27,078 bases of DNA from a virus, in the IMG/VR virus record IMGVR_UViG_3300004273_000356, positions 1 through 27,078 of that record; one strand, 5' to 3'. The notes under the pieces are model-generated. The model was given only the letters and a program-made list of their open reading frames with translations, had not been told where the DNA came from and ran no database searches. Both the position numbers and the translations under genes were made by a program. Below are positions 8,879 to 19,300 of this stretch, one piece after another. Positions within the stretch are counted from its first letter, which is position 1. Every line of letters begins with the position of its first letter.

Positions 8879-11800
8879 ATGGCTGTAAAGGACCACGACA
8901 AGCATTATCCCGGGCTGAATGAGTCCGACGCAACGGTCCAGACACCCAACACCGTGTCCCGATACGTGCGTCCGGGCGACCGTTCCTTCGACTCCATCAT
9001 CTGGCAGTCCGGCAAGCCCGTTCTGGACTCAGAGCTTCAGCTTGGGCAGGACGCCGCTTGGTTCGAGAACTACCTCCTCCGCCGCTGGCAGGTTCCCTCC
9101 GGCTGGTTGCGGGGTCAGACCCGTTACGACTCCCTCTGTGACTACGTTCTGGAGCATGCCCCCGACGGCATTGTGGATGACTCCCCAAGCTCCGGCTCCG
9201 TGGGTGACTCCATCGGTTCCTTGGGCGGTGCCTACGGTTCCGTCGGTGAACCCACCTCAGTGGGCGGGTCCGTGGGTGAGTCTGTTGGCGGTGATTCCGT
9301 AGGATCCATCGGTGGGTCCGTAGGCGGTGGCGAGGCGGACGACGGGTCGGGCATCCTCCCGGACAGGACGCTGCTCAACGCTATCCTCCTGCCCCGGCTT
9401 GAGGCCATCGTGGCCGGGATGCCCATCGTTGTGGAGTACACGTACACCCGCACCGAGGGCTGGAACCTGATCACCCTGGAGTCGCCGACCATCTACGATG
9501 GCACCGACGGCACCGTGAAGCGGACGGACTTCCTGTTCCTGGAGGTGTTCCGGGCACTCGTGGCACCCAGCCCCAAGGCGACGGGCTACGTGGAGATCAC
9601 GGACATCAGCCTCCTGGCGGCGGGTGCTACCATTCTCATCGGCGGCCTCGTCCTGACCGCAGTAGCTGGTGCTCCTGCCATCGACGAGTTTGAGATCGAG
9701 GCCACAGCCAACCTCACGGCGATCAACATCGCCGCAGCGGTCAACCTGGCCACCAACTCTTTCGCAACCCTCGTAGCGGCACGGCCCTACTCCGACACCG
9801 TAGTCCTACAGGCCGTCGAGGCCGGTGTGGGTGGGAACACCATCTCCCTTGCGGAGACCGCCGCAGCGGGCGCTCTGGCGTTGTCTGGGCCTATCTTTAC
9901 AGGTGGGGCGGACAGGACGAACAAGCCCGCCACAGGGCAGGACAAGCTGTACCGACACGGCAACGTGCTCTCCCCTGAGCCTACGTGGCTGGACGATCAG
10001 ATGGTCGATCCGGTCGTGAACGCCGAGACAGCCCAACGGGGTCAGATCCAGTACCGCATCCGGCACACCGGAGCGACTGAGGCCATCAACTGGAAGAAGC
10101 ACCCAGACGGGTTCTCCAACAAGCTCGCCGGACCCTCTGCCGCTGTGTACGCACAGGGCACCCGGAGCGACGTGGCTTCTGCGGTCAACGTGGGCGGTGG
10201 GCGCTTCTACCCCTTCGTTCCGGCAGACAAGGCAACCGTGTGGGGCAATTCCTCCGCCGTGGAGTACGGCATCCAGGATTCGGGTCTGTGGATCGCCGGA
10301 GACGGTTCGGAGCAGGCGGCCAAGGACCTCGGGTCGGTGGACGGCTTCGTGTACGCCATCGGCATCGCCTTCCTGTTCCGTCACAATGACGCCTCGGACG
10401 CGGCGGCTGTGATCAGGGGTTTTGAGCCCGTGTCCAACGCCAACGGTGCCCCGACCTACCAGCACGGTGGGTACAACGGTGTCATCGGGCCGATCTCGGC
10501 GGGAGCGTCCGACAGGCCCGACGCTGAGTACTGTGACGTCATCACTGAGAGAAACGTCCTCGACTTGCGGCGGCACGTCATCTTCCCCGGTGTGGACCTG
10601 GCCAGCGAGGTCCAGTACCAGATGCAGTCCCTCATGGATGGGAACCTGCGGACTTGGCAGATGGACACGGCCAGCAAGCAGGACCTCGGCGGGGATTCTG
10701 GGGATGTGTCCACCCGCTACCTGATCTGCAACGAGATCGGGCGTATCGCCGACGGCAACAACAACACCTCCGGCGACACCCCTCGGGGCGTGGGTATCCG
10801 GGACTTCGATCACGTTGCCCGCCGGTTCGGGTCTCAGTCCGTTGTGGAGCGGGTCGTGTTCTCGTTCTACCCGGGCGACCGTCCGGCTGGGCCCATCGTG
10901 GCCCCTGGCACGGTGAACACCGGCAAGTACGTCACCAAGGCGGGGCCGGGGATCACATGGTACGAGGGCGACGTCCTCCACTTGGACCTCGGCAACCTGG
11001 ACGTGACGACCCTCGGCGGAGTCTTTGACGGTGGAACAGGCGGAGGCGGTTCCTTCGGGGGCGTGCCCAATTTCACCCACTTTGCTCCGCCCGGAACAGT
11101 CATCACGGACGTTCTGAGCATCTACCACGACGACGGACACCACGGGACGCCCGTAAGTACGCAGGAAGTGGAGATGGGTCTCGTGCAGGGCCTGGGCACA
11201 GGTCACCTGACAGTCAACCTCGACCAGAACGACCGAGTCGTGAACGGTGGAGACCCCGGCAACCTGAACTACCAGATGGTGGGCAGGGTAGCCGCACCCT
11301 TCAGCGGTTCGCCACGGCGGATCTTCGTCGAGGTGGAGATCACCTATCCGAACGGCGATGTGGGAGCGACAGACACCACGGACATGCATCTGGTCCCGGA
11401 CGTCGCTGTCTACGGCCACATCGAGGGTGCTGGGCCTGGCCCGCTCCTTGAGAACGACGTCACGCAGCGTCCCAACGACTTTGAGACCCTGGAAGCCCCG
11501 GCGTTCCGGTTCGGGTACAGGGAGATCCAACTGGACTACACGGCCAACAATACCTCGGGCCATGCGGTTGGGGACAGACACCCTGGTGTGCCGGTGACGG
11601 ACGAGGTGGTGAGCCGGACGACCACGGACATCTATACGCCCCGGCGTATTCGGGGCTACGCTCCTGGTACCGGACCTATCGGGGGCAACTCCGTGGCAGT
11701 AGAGGACCTAGTGGCCGGAGCCCCCGTGGCGGTGGACGAAACAGCCACCACGTTCGGGGACAGCCAGCGCAAGGTCGTGACAGCAGCCCACTTGTCCGAT

Positions 11801-12601
11801 GACCAGTGCCTCTGTGAGGTGCAGTACTTCCCGCAGGACCCGATCCCCAACTACGGTGCATCGGGCGGTGGCTACCAGGTCGCCGTGTACTTCCGCTCCA
11901 ACTCGCCGCAAACGGCGGGCGTCAAGGAGGGGGACATCGGAACGACGGGTGACGGCACGCTGCCCACCACGTTGCACGTTGAGCCGCTCTTGATGGCGGA
12001 GAATCTGTGGACGGGTCAGGTAGGCATGGGGTCCGTGGATACGGCCTTCCCCTATGTGGCCCCGCTGGACCAGATCCCGATCAATGACGGCTCCCCGCTG
12101 GACCCGGACGAGATCGCAGGGACCACGGGAGAGTGGTTCTTCTGTGCCACGGCCAGCATCACGGTGGACGACTTCAACGCTGATACGGGCCTGCTGTCCC
12201 TGCACCCCTTCGTACCGGCAGACGGTCAGGACGTGCAGGAGATCGGCGGCACGGCCAACGAGGAGAAGCCCCGCAAGGACTTCGAGTTCAGGGCCTTCTA
12301 CCCGTACATGGACGAGACGGCCTACCGCCCGACCATCCTGTCACAGCCCCTGTACGGGGCGACCCGGCACAAGGTGTTCTTCCCCTACGTGGCAAGGGCT
12401 GTGGAGGACACTCCTGGGGTAGACGGCGGCCTTCTGTTCCGCAAGGACGAGCTTCTGTTGGTCGTCCTGTCCCAGTTCGTCGAACTAGACACGGACAACA
12501 ACGTGCGATTCAACGACACCGAGAACCGTATGAGCGTGGGGGTGTACCGGACACGGAACCTCCTGCTGCTCGTTGGAGACCGGGTATGCGAGGAGGTGTA
12601 G
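8879..12601 (+). CDS. Giant tail protein, paralogue A (KPxLDSEL scaffold)
   Basis: A 1,240-residue protein with a GAGGG site just before the ATG. Residues 37-55 read F-D-S-I-I-W-Q-S-G-K-P-V-L-D-S-E-L-Q-L. The gene starting at 23601 has the same motif at residues 20-38, and further shared landmarks follow in the same order. These are T-N-K-P, then D-K-L, then G-N-V (from 347), I-Q-Y-R-I-R, L-W-I-A-G-D-G (from 470) with V-D-G-F-V-Y-A-I, and V-L-D-L-R-R (from 560). Differences include a Gly-Ser-Val-Gly linker at 105-151 and an inserted domain at 236-346. The motif with LDSEL near the N-terminus recalls phage tail proteins that begin with a 'Q.g.vlLDaDwNe' segment, but I cannot name the family with confidence. 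There is no signal peptide. It is probably a distal tail or baseplate-attached component. Confidence 0.75.
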   Translation: MAVKDHDKHYPGLNESDATVQTPNTVSRYVRPGDRSFDSIIWQSGKPVLDSELQLGQDAAWFENYLLRRWQVPSGWLRGQTRYDSLCDYVLEHAPDGIVDDSPSSGSVGDSIGSLGGAYGSVGEPTSVGGSVGESVGGDSVGSIGGSVGGGEADDGSGILPDRTLLNAILLPRLEAIVAGMPIVVEYTYTRTEGWNLITLESPTIYDGTDGTVKRTDFLFLEVFRALVAPSPKATGYVEITDISLLAAGATILIGGLVLTAVAGAPAIDEFEIEATANLTAINIAAAVNLATNSFATLVAARPYSDTVVLQAVEAGVGGNTISLAETAAAGALALSGPIFTGGADRTNKPATGQDKLYRHGNVLSPEPTWLDDQMVDPVVNAETAQRGQIQYRIRHTGATEAINWKKHPDGFSNKLAGPSAAVYAQGTRSDVASAVNVGGGRFYPFVPADKATVWGNSSAVEYGIQDSGLWIAGDGSEQAAKDLGSVDGFVYAIGIAFLFRHNDASDAAAVIRGFEPVSNANGAPTYQHGGYNGVIGPISAGASDRPDAEYCDVITERNVLDLRRHVIFPGVDLASEVQYQMQSLMDGNLRTWQMDTASKQDLGGDSGDVSTRYLICNEIGRIADGNNNTSGDTPRGVGIRDFDHVARRFGSQSVVERVVFSFYPGDRPAGPIVAPGTVNTGKYVTKAGPGITWYEGDVLHLDLGNLDVTTLGGVFDGGTGGGGSFGGVPNFTHFAPPGTVITDVLSIYHDDGHHGTPVSTQEVEMGLVQGLGTGHLTVNLDQNDRVVNGGDPGNLNYQMVGRVAAPFSGSPRRIFVEVEITYPNGDVGATDTTDMHLVPDVAVYGHIEGAGPGPLLENDVTQRPNDFETLEAPAFRFGYREIQLDYTANNTSGHAVGDRHPGVPVTDEVVSRTTTDIYTPRRIRGYAPGTGPIGGNSVAVEDLVAGAPVAVDETATTFGDSQRKVVTAAHLSDDQCLCEVQYFPQDPIPNYGASGGGYQVAVYFRSNSPQTAGVKEGDIGTTGDGTLPTTLHVEPLLMAENLWTGQVGMGSVDTAFPYVAPLDQIPINDGSPLDPDEIAGTTGEWFFCATASITVDDFNADTGLLSLHPFVPADGQDVQEIGGTANEEKPRKDFEFRAFYPYMDETAYRPTILSQPLYGATRHKVFFPYVARAVEDTPGVDGGLLFRKDELLLVVLSQFVELDTDNNVRFNDTENRMSVGVYRTRNLLLLVGDRVCEEV
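9191..9331 (+). repeat. Gly-Ser-Val-Gly repeat linker
   Basis: Residues 105-151 of the 1,240-residue protein are built from G-S-V-G, D-S-I-G, G-S-L-G, E-S-V-G and D-S-V-G units. The codons differ between units (Val GTG, GTC, GTT and GTA; Ser TCC, TCA and TCT). The repetition therefore exists mainly at the protein level and is not a fresh tandem DNA duplication. It is likely a flexible or extended spacer. The paralogue at 23601 lacks it. Confidence 0.75.
9584..9916 (+). other. Domain inserted in paralogue A
   Basis: About 111 residues (236-346) lie between the shared P-x-x-x-T and T-N-K-P landmarks, which are adjacent in the paralogue at 23601. The insert has the pattern of a small phage beta-domain: I-L-I-G-G-L-V-L-T-A, then F-E-I-E-A-T-A-N-L-T-A-I-N-I-A-A-A-V-N, then G-V-G-G-N-T-I-S-L and a final F-T-G-G-A-D. 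Reading frame and base composition are unbroken, so the fusion is fixed and not recent debris. Confidence 0.55.
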
Positions 12602-12604
12602 GTA

Positions 12605-15600
12605 ATGCCTCGTAAGGACATCGATCCCGGGACGATCACGACGGGACCTGGCAAGGCCGCTCCTGCTGAGTCCGACTTCCACCTCGGCATGGTTGCGCCC
12701 GGACAGGGCTACGTCCAAGGTGACGACAGCATCCCGGACGTGGGCGGTGGGGGTACGGCAGCCCTGAAAGCGCACATCCAGGACCCCGTGGGAGCACACC
12801 CCGCCTCGGCCATCAGCGTAGACGATGCTCCTGACCTGTTGGGGACACGGAACGTCGAGCAGAGCCTGGACGCTCTCATGGCGGGACTCAAGATCCAGCC
12901 GTATGAGATGGGTGTCCCGCCTGGTTCTTTCAGAGTGCCTTTTACGTCCAACCTACCTGGTTGGGGCATCCTTGGGTTGATCGACTCGAACCTGGTCGAA
13001 CAGGGGAGCATCACGGTTCCGATTACGGGGATCTTCAGCGGTCAGGAGGACGAGAACGAACCCGACTACATCTACCCCTACTACTTCACGCCTCCCTCCC
13101 CGGCAGTGGATTTCTACACCCGTCCTATGGGTCTGCTACCGAATTGGAACAGTGAAAACTATCAGGCAGGTGATGACCAGAGGGGTTCTGACCCCCACTT
13201 TGAGTTCCGCTTCGGGGACCTGTGGAATGTAGGCACCGTGATCGGTGGGGGTGACGGTTACGGACGAGCCGGAGCCTTCTCGGACGGTACGGACGTGGTG
13301 AGGACAGCAAGCATGTTCCCCCTCTCAATGGGGGTCATCCCTGCGTGTGTCAGCACCATGCTGTACCCGGCGGACAGGGGTGTTCTGGCCCTGATCTGGT
13401 GGCCCTATGACGGAGACGTGGCTGCCTTCCTGGCGCAGGATCTGTTGACCAGGTGTGCGGCGGCCATCCTGTTGGGGCAGGGCATCCGTGGCGGCGACTG
13501 TATCCACTGGGATGACTCTGTGGGCGCTCCCGTCATGTGTGACGGTGAGCCCGGGGGCATCTTCGAACCCGGTGTGGACGAGCAGGGATCCTACGATCCC
13601 TTCGCTTACCCTGGCAGGGCCGGTGGCCAGTACAACCTGGCCGAGATCTTCTCCGGCGTCTCGTCCATTGACGGGCAGCCCTTGCCCGACCCGTGGGATG
13701 ACTTTGACGGTGACGGTGTGCAGGGGGCTAACCGCAAGGCGGACTCGGAGATCCCGGGGCCTGGCCAGGTACGCTTGGGCACCGACCCCGCAGCAGGGGA
13801 GGGCAACATCTCTCCTTACGGCATCCCGATTCTGGGAGCGGACATCACGGCCTACGATAACCCGGCGCTGATCCCGCTCCTGTACGGATTTCTCCCGTAC
13901 TTGGGCCTGAGCTTTATCTTCGACACGAACTTCTTCTCGTACCGGCTCCCTGTGTTGGCAGGGTACGGGTCAGACATCGGACTCCAGTACACCCCTCGGG
14001 GTATCGATCCCTTGGAAACCAAGGAGACCGCACGGTACTTTGCCCTTGAGGCAGAGTTCGATGACGATGACACTTGGGTCGAGGAAGTCACTCCTGGTGT
14101 CTACAAGCTGATTTTTGCGGGAGCTTATGCGCCCCTTCTCGACGACTCAGGGGAAGGATCCTCCGATCTTCTTTCCAATCTCCTCGGACAGGACTGTTGG
14201 TACTGGCAGGTTGCCCGGTTCCGGCACTCCTTCTACGTGCCTGACTCCGATTCGGTAGGCCCCAAGGGCACCTACTGGATGATGCACTTCAAGACCGAGG
14301 GCGACTTCGAGAAGTTCGTCCGTGACGGCACCATGCCGTGGGACGTTGCGGCAGGGTACGAACTGTATGGGGCTTCTCCAGCGGCTTCTGCCATCGAAAA
14401 CTACGGCAACATCGTCAATGAGGACCCGGCCACTGAGTTGTCCCCGAGAGGTCCGGCCCCTGGTTACGGGTACGGCTCCTTCTCGTACTACAACAACAAG
14501 ACGGCCATCTTCGTGGGCGACAGGGACACTCACGACGACATCGTGGTGACGAACGACACATGGGACTACACGGTCGGGAGTATGGACGGCTTCATGGCCG
14601 TCTCCGGCGTCCAATACTTCACCCCGTTGGACCACACAGCGGGAACATCGGACTTCACGATCACCACCCTCACCGCAACGGTGCAGGGTGCAGCTAACCC
14701 CTGGCGGGACGGCTACAGGACGGACGACAACCCGTTGACGGCAGCGGCCAACCCGGCGCAACTGTCTAGTCCGTGCCCCGCTTTCCTGTCCCTGTCCCCG
14801 TTCTCCTACGACACGGACACCGGGGAGCCCGACGGCATCCCGACATTCACCGTCCCGGCCACGTTCACTGACACAAGGGGCACCAGGTGGCAGCGAGTGG
14901 AGTTCCCCTTCAACTTCCTGGGCTCGAACGGTGGCGGTGTCTTCTCGGAGACCAACGCCCCGCAGCCTGCGGACGACATGGACATCGCCCTCAGTGGGGC
15001 AGTGACTCTCATCGGGGATGAGGAGAACCCCTCCTTCTCCCAGAACGCTCGCCCGAGGTTCTTCGTGCGGCGGCCTTTGGCTCACGATGACTGGATGGAG
15101 GCGGTACAGCCCGCTTACAGCGCCCCGGATGGTTCGGGTGAGGGGCTGGAGAACAGCGACACCATCCTGTTCCATTCGACCAACTTCCACTTCGCCGGTG
15201 GTGGGGACGGGATCTACGCCAACGGAGTGCCCGCTGGGGTAGCCCCGCAGGCGTGCTACGGGTGGCTGGTCACTCCTGAGAAGGACTACGACGAGCGGTT
15301 CCTGGACGAGATCTACCGCTACGACAGTCGGTGGACAGGCATCCCGGTGTCAGAGGGTCAATACCAACTGGTCGGCCCGGGCATGCAGGGCTGGTCCGGC
15401 GGACCAATCCCTGTTCCCGTCCAGGCTGGTGCGACAATGACAGGAAGCTGGTTGGACGCCTCATGGGTCCAGAACTTCCTGCACGAGACCAGCACGGGCA
15501 ACCTGGCCACGATCCTCACCGGGGAGCTTCAGGTAGCGGGCCTCCCGGAGCGCAATCCGCCGATGAACGACTGGGTCACGGTGCCTTACCCCTCGGCGGG

Positions 15601-16309
15601 CATCTGCATGTACCCGAAGATCGACTACTTGAACGGTGGGTACGAGCCCAGCATCGGCACCTACCCGATGGTGGCGCAGCCAGACTACAGTGCCTGCACG
15701 GGCGACCGGGTCTACGTGCGTGCCTTTGACGTGGCTCGCACCCGGTCGACGGGCGAAAACGTAGTGGGTGACAACATCCTCTACCTGAAGCTCTCCGGCG
15801 TTGAACTGGACGACTTGCGGTTCAGCCCTCCCGGACCTGGGGGTTCGAACGGCGTAGCTGTCATGGTCAAGGTGCCTGGACAGACGACATGGATGGACGT
15901 AGGCCGCAGGAACGGTGAAGGCCCCAACAAGCAGGACCCGATTCTGGACGGAGCCGGGTGTCAGGTGGTTGGTCCCTACACGTTCTGGTGGCACGACACC
16001 TTGGAAGGTACAGCGACGTGCCAGATCAAGGTCGACATCGGGCCGCTGGCTACGCTTGCCAAGGGGCAGGGGGATGAGGTTCCGGTGCTGGTCAAGGTGC
16101 TGATGAAGGACCCGTCAAGCGTGCCCGCACCAGGCACCCCCTACAACTACGACTTCGACCACGAGGCGGATGAGAGTGGGAGTGCTACTTTCAACGGGTC
16201 CACGGGGCCCTCGACCAGCAGCCGACTGGTCCGAGGCATCTGTGGGATCAAGGTCTTGGCCCCCTCTGAGGTGACGGACTCTTACGGGAACCCGCTGATC
16301 CCCTCGTAA
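12605..16309 (+). CDS. Giant phage tail protein with AHPASAIS motif
   Basis: A 1,234-residue protein. Its ribosome-binding site AGGAGGT (12591-12597) lies inside the last codons of the preceding gene and the ATG follows that stop by three bases, so the two are translationally close. Residues 50-90 contain the phage motif A-L-K-A-H-I-Q-D-P-V-G-A-H-P-A-S-A-I-S, then N-V-E-Q-S-L-D-A-L, which is common near the start of fibre proteins. The rest is aromatic-, Gly- and Asp-rich with no membrane segment. A D-F-D-G-D-G run at 366-371 could bind calcium but lacks the usual Glu at loop position 12. Near the C-terminus are Y-L-K-L-S-G-V-E-L and then G-G-S-N-G-V-A-V-M-V-K-V-P-G. No enzyme motif was recognised. 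It is probably a fibre or baseplate-associated virion protein. Confidence 0.72.
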   Translation: MPRKDIDPGTITTGPGKAAPAESDFHLGMVAPGQGYVQGDDSIPDVGGGGTAALKAHIQDPVGAHPASAISVDDAPDLLGTRNVEQSLDALMAGLKIQPYEMGVPPGSFRVPFTSNLPGWGILGLIDSNLVEQGSITVPITGIFSGQEDENEPDYIYPYYFTPPSPAVDFYTRPMGLLPNWNSENYQAGDDQRGSDPHFEFRFGDLWNVGTVIGGGDGYGRAGAFSDGTDVVRTASMFPLSMGVIPACVSTMLYPADRGVLALIWWPYDGDVAAFLAQDLLTRCAAAILLGQGIRGGDCIHWDDSVGAPVMCDGEPGGIFEPGVDEQGSYDPFAYPGRAGGQYNLAEIFSGVSSIDGQPLPDPWDDFDGDGVQGANRKADSEIPGPGQVRLGTDPAAGEGNISPYGIPILGADITAYDNPALIPLLYGFLPYLGLSFIFDTNFFSYRLPVLAGYGSDIGLQYTPRGIDPLETKETARYFALEAEFDDDDTWVEEVTPGVYKLIFAGAYAPLLDDSGEGSSDLLSNLLGQDCWYWQVARFRHSFYVPDSDSVGPKGTYWMMHFKTEGDFEKFVRDGTMPWDVAAGYELYGASPAASAIENYGNIVNEDPATELSPRGPAPGYGYGSFSYYNNKTAIFVGDRDTHDDIVVTNDTWDYTVGSMDGFMAVSGVQYFTPLDHTAGTSDFTITTLTATVQGAANPWRDGYRTDDNPLTAAANPAQLSSPCPAFLSLSPFSYDTDTGEPDGIPTFTVPATFTDTRGTRWQRVEFPFNFLGSNGGGVFSETNAPQPADDMDIALSGAVTLIGDEENPSFSQNARPRFFVRRPLAHDDWMEAVQPAYSAPDGSGEGLENSDTILFHSTNFHFAGGGDGIYANGVPAGVAPQACYGWLVTPEKDYDERFLDEIYRYDSRWTGIPVSEGQYQLVGPGMQGWSGGPIPVPVQAGATMTGSWLDASWVQNFLHETSTGNLATILTGELQVAGLPERNPPMNDWVTVPYPSAGICMYPKIDYLNGGYEPSIGTYPMVAQPDYSACTGDRVYVRAFDVARTRSTGENVVGDNILYLKLSGVELDDLRFSPPGPGGSNGVAVMVKVPGQTTWMDVGRRNGEGPNKQDPILDGAGCQVVGPYTFWWHDTLEGTATCQIKVDIGPLATLAKGQGDEVPVLVKVLMKDPSSVPAPGTPYNYDFDHEADESGSATFNGSTGPSTSSRLVRGICGIKVLAPSEVTDSYGNPLIPS

Positions 16310-16313
16310 TGGG

Positions 16314-16322
16314 CCTATAACC
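16314..16322 (+). promoter_or_regulatory. Putative phage promoter box (CCTATAACC)
   Basis: This sits in the 39-base gap between 16309 and 16349, with TATA at 16316-16319, 33 bases before the ATG. It matches the box at 755. No -35-like hexamer is visible at the expected spacing. Immediately downstream, CCTGC (16321-16325) can pair with GCAGG (16335-16339). The second arm overlaps the start of the AGGAGG ribosome-binding site (16337-16342), which could moderate translation. Confidence 0.42.
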
Positions 16323-16348
16323 TGCCAATGTAGAGCAGGAGGAACGAC

Positions 16349-19300
16349 ATGGGCGACCCGAACACACGGCTGGGAGCCGACCGCATCACTTCCCACACTC
16401 AGTCCGGCAGGGCTCCGTGGGAAGAGATGCTGGGCAAGTACCCGGCTACCCCGGCTGCTCGATCCATCCAGGCCGCCAGTGCGGTACAGGGCATGGCCGG
16501 ATCGTGGGCAGGGTCTTGGACCCTTCAGCCCACGGGGATCATGAACGACACCATGGCGGAGGCTCCGGCCCCGCTTCAGGTGATTCCGAACCAGCTTGGG
16601 CGTATGGGCCTGCCCGAGATCAACTTCGTGCCCTACTCGGCGAACACGAACCGGATCGGCAACAAGGGAGCCTCCCTGGTTGGGTGCCCCATCTCCTACA
16701 GTGTGATCGGACCCACCATCAAGAACCGCCGGACGATCTGGCAGTGGCTGGTGGAGAACAACAAGGCGGTCACCGACCCGGACGTTCTGACCCTCGATAC
16801 CGTGGCCGCCATCGACGTGAGTGGCGTAGGCACCCCAGGCTTGGCCTCCTTCGATCCTCTCACGAGGGGCATCCAGGAACTGTACGGTATCGATCCCGCT
16901 ACGTGGGAGGACGACTACCCTGGCGGCCTCTACGTGATCGTGTCTATGACAGGCACGGAGGGGGCCCTTGGCGGCACCTTTGCGGCTGCGGGCGGCGTCG
17001 GTGACGGGTTCATCAACACGGTAGGCGGTGGCGAAGCCTGTGCGCCCCTGGAAGTGCTTTCCCCCTACGAGATCTTCAGGATCGCCGCGTTCGACGATGC
17101 CTCCATCATATTGGATCAGGGCAAGCAACTGTCCGACTACTTCAGCATCCCTGTCCTGCCGGACCTGGCCGTCATCAGGTCCATCACCATCGTGACCCCG
17201 GCGGCCTCCCGTTGCGTGGTCCTGCCGGGGTCCGAGGATAAGACCTTCGCTATCCTGCCGCCCGCACGGGCGCTGGGGTCCGATCAGCAGTACCCGAGGG
17301 ACGACTTCACGGGCGGCACCTGGGTTGAGGAGTTGACCAGTTGGTCGAATGCGATGGGGCCGAACGTCTATGACGAGGGCCCCTTGCTTCCTGTCCCCAA
17401 GCCCATCACCTTCATGAACGGCAAGTTGGATGGTGGTGGTGGTGTAGGTCCCTCCCTCACGGTCTTCATCGCCGGGACCATGAACATCTACATTGAGGAC
17501 ACTGACCACACGGATTACACAGGGAAGATCTTCTGTATCCGAGGGGCCACTGTCAAAGGCAACGCTGAACTCGTCCACGACCCCGTCACAGGATTCCAGG
17601 CGGGGTTGGGGTCGCTGCTGGGCTACTACGAGGTGCTTTTCCAGCCTGGAGCCAGCGGAGACTGGAGGGGTTGGGCGCTCCGCAGGATCGATGAGGCTGA
17701 CCCCGTAACCGGGCGTTCCCTCTTCGGGTGCGACCGAATGTTCGAACTTCAGACACCCACGGTTGCCGGGGATGAGATCTTCCTGGATGTGAGCATCCAC
17801 GAGCCTGTTTCGTCTATCTGGATGAGCGCAGCCTTCGATTATGACGCCGTGGATTCGGCCCGAATCAAGAACCTGCTCGACCCTCGGTGGATTGAGCGGA
17901 GCACCAAGACGATTGACGGGTGGCCCGGTACGTTCCCGAACAAGGCCGAGAAGGCTGTGTTCGATACGGCTACCAACGGCCCCCACAACAGCGTCAATCC
18001 GGGCAACCTCTATGACATGGGCTTCAAGGTCGTGCTCTACGCGGCGGAGATCGACGGTAACGGCAACATCGCCCCGAAGTGGTCCCACCCTGTAGCAGCC
18101 AACGACATGGTCCTGGGTGATGGCACCGACGGTGAGTCCTTCGTTGAGGTGGACTACGCTAACGGCCTGATCAGGCTGTCTGAGAGCCCCGAAAATTCAG
18201 ATTCGCCCTTGCAGATGGGCACTGGCGTAGACGTTCACGCTGACAACCCCCGAGGGGAGTTCATCATCTTCGCCTGCTGCGTGCCCTACACGCTTGAGGC
18301 GGGCCAGACGGGCACAGGGAGCAGGGTTACAGGTTCCTACAGTTCCTCGGTGTCTGGGGCGTGTGCAAGTGGCAGTGGCGTTGCGGGGTCACCGGACTTC
18401 GCTGACGTGTATGGTGGCCGGACGATGATCCCCTTGGAGGACGGCCCCAACATCCAGTCGTGGTACGACGGGGGTACGGCCAGCGCCATCACCCTGGAGG
18501 GCTACCATGCGGCGGACATCCCGCAGGCCGGGTTCGTTGAGATCCTTCAGGGGGAAACACCCTTCGGAACTCCGAACTTCGCCGACGAGGATGTGCGTGC
18601 GGCGACCTGGGGCTACTTCGGGACAAGGGAGCGTCTTTCGGGCGGTACGGACCCGGTAACGGACCTCCTCAACCCCTTCGGTGGCGGTGTCTACGGGGTG
18701 AGCAGCTTCCTGGCGTCGGGCCACAAGGCCATCCTGCGTCGTCACACAAGCCCTGCTTGGGGTGCGACGGGCACGATGCTCACGGACTACCAGTACGACA
18801 CCACCTACGGGCAGGCCGCCCGTGGGAGTACCCTTCGTTTTGACGGTGCCGAGGTTGTCCACAACCTCGACGGTTCCGTCACGGTGCGGATGCGGGATAC
18901 GGGGGTGCAGGACAACGTCGACAACTTCGGGGACCTCTTCTCCTCGTGGATTCTGGAAGGTGGAGTCCCGACGTTCACGGTTGCTGGGCTGAATGTGCGG
19001 GCAACCTACACAGAGATGACTGTTCTGGTTCGGGGTCAGCGTTTCACGATCCCGCCCGGGTACGTCCAGTTCGCTCCTCCGGCAGCGCCCTACGCCAAGT
19101 ACCTGTACGTCGATACGTCCGCCGCCTGCCCCACGATGGCGATGTCGGACACGCTCCCGCTGACCACGGGTGACTACAGCAAGGATCACATCCTCATCTC
19201 CAAGTGCTACGACTTGGGGGCAGGGCCGTTGGTCCATGATCTCCGGTATCCGCTGGTGGACGTGGATCAGCGGGTCGACATCTACGTCGGGCAGACGGAG

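Noticed and set aside
13700-13717. Calcium-binding loop D-F-D-G-D-G in the 1,234-residue protein
   Set aside because: The Asp spacing and Gly fit, but position 12 is Arg rather than Glu or Asp, so it is mentioned only as a possibility in the gene entry.
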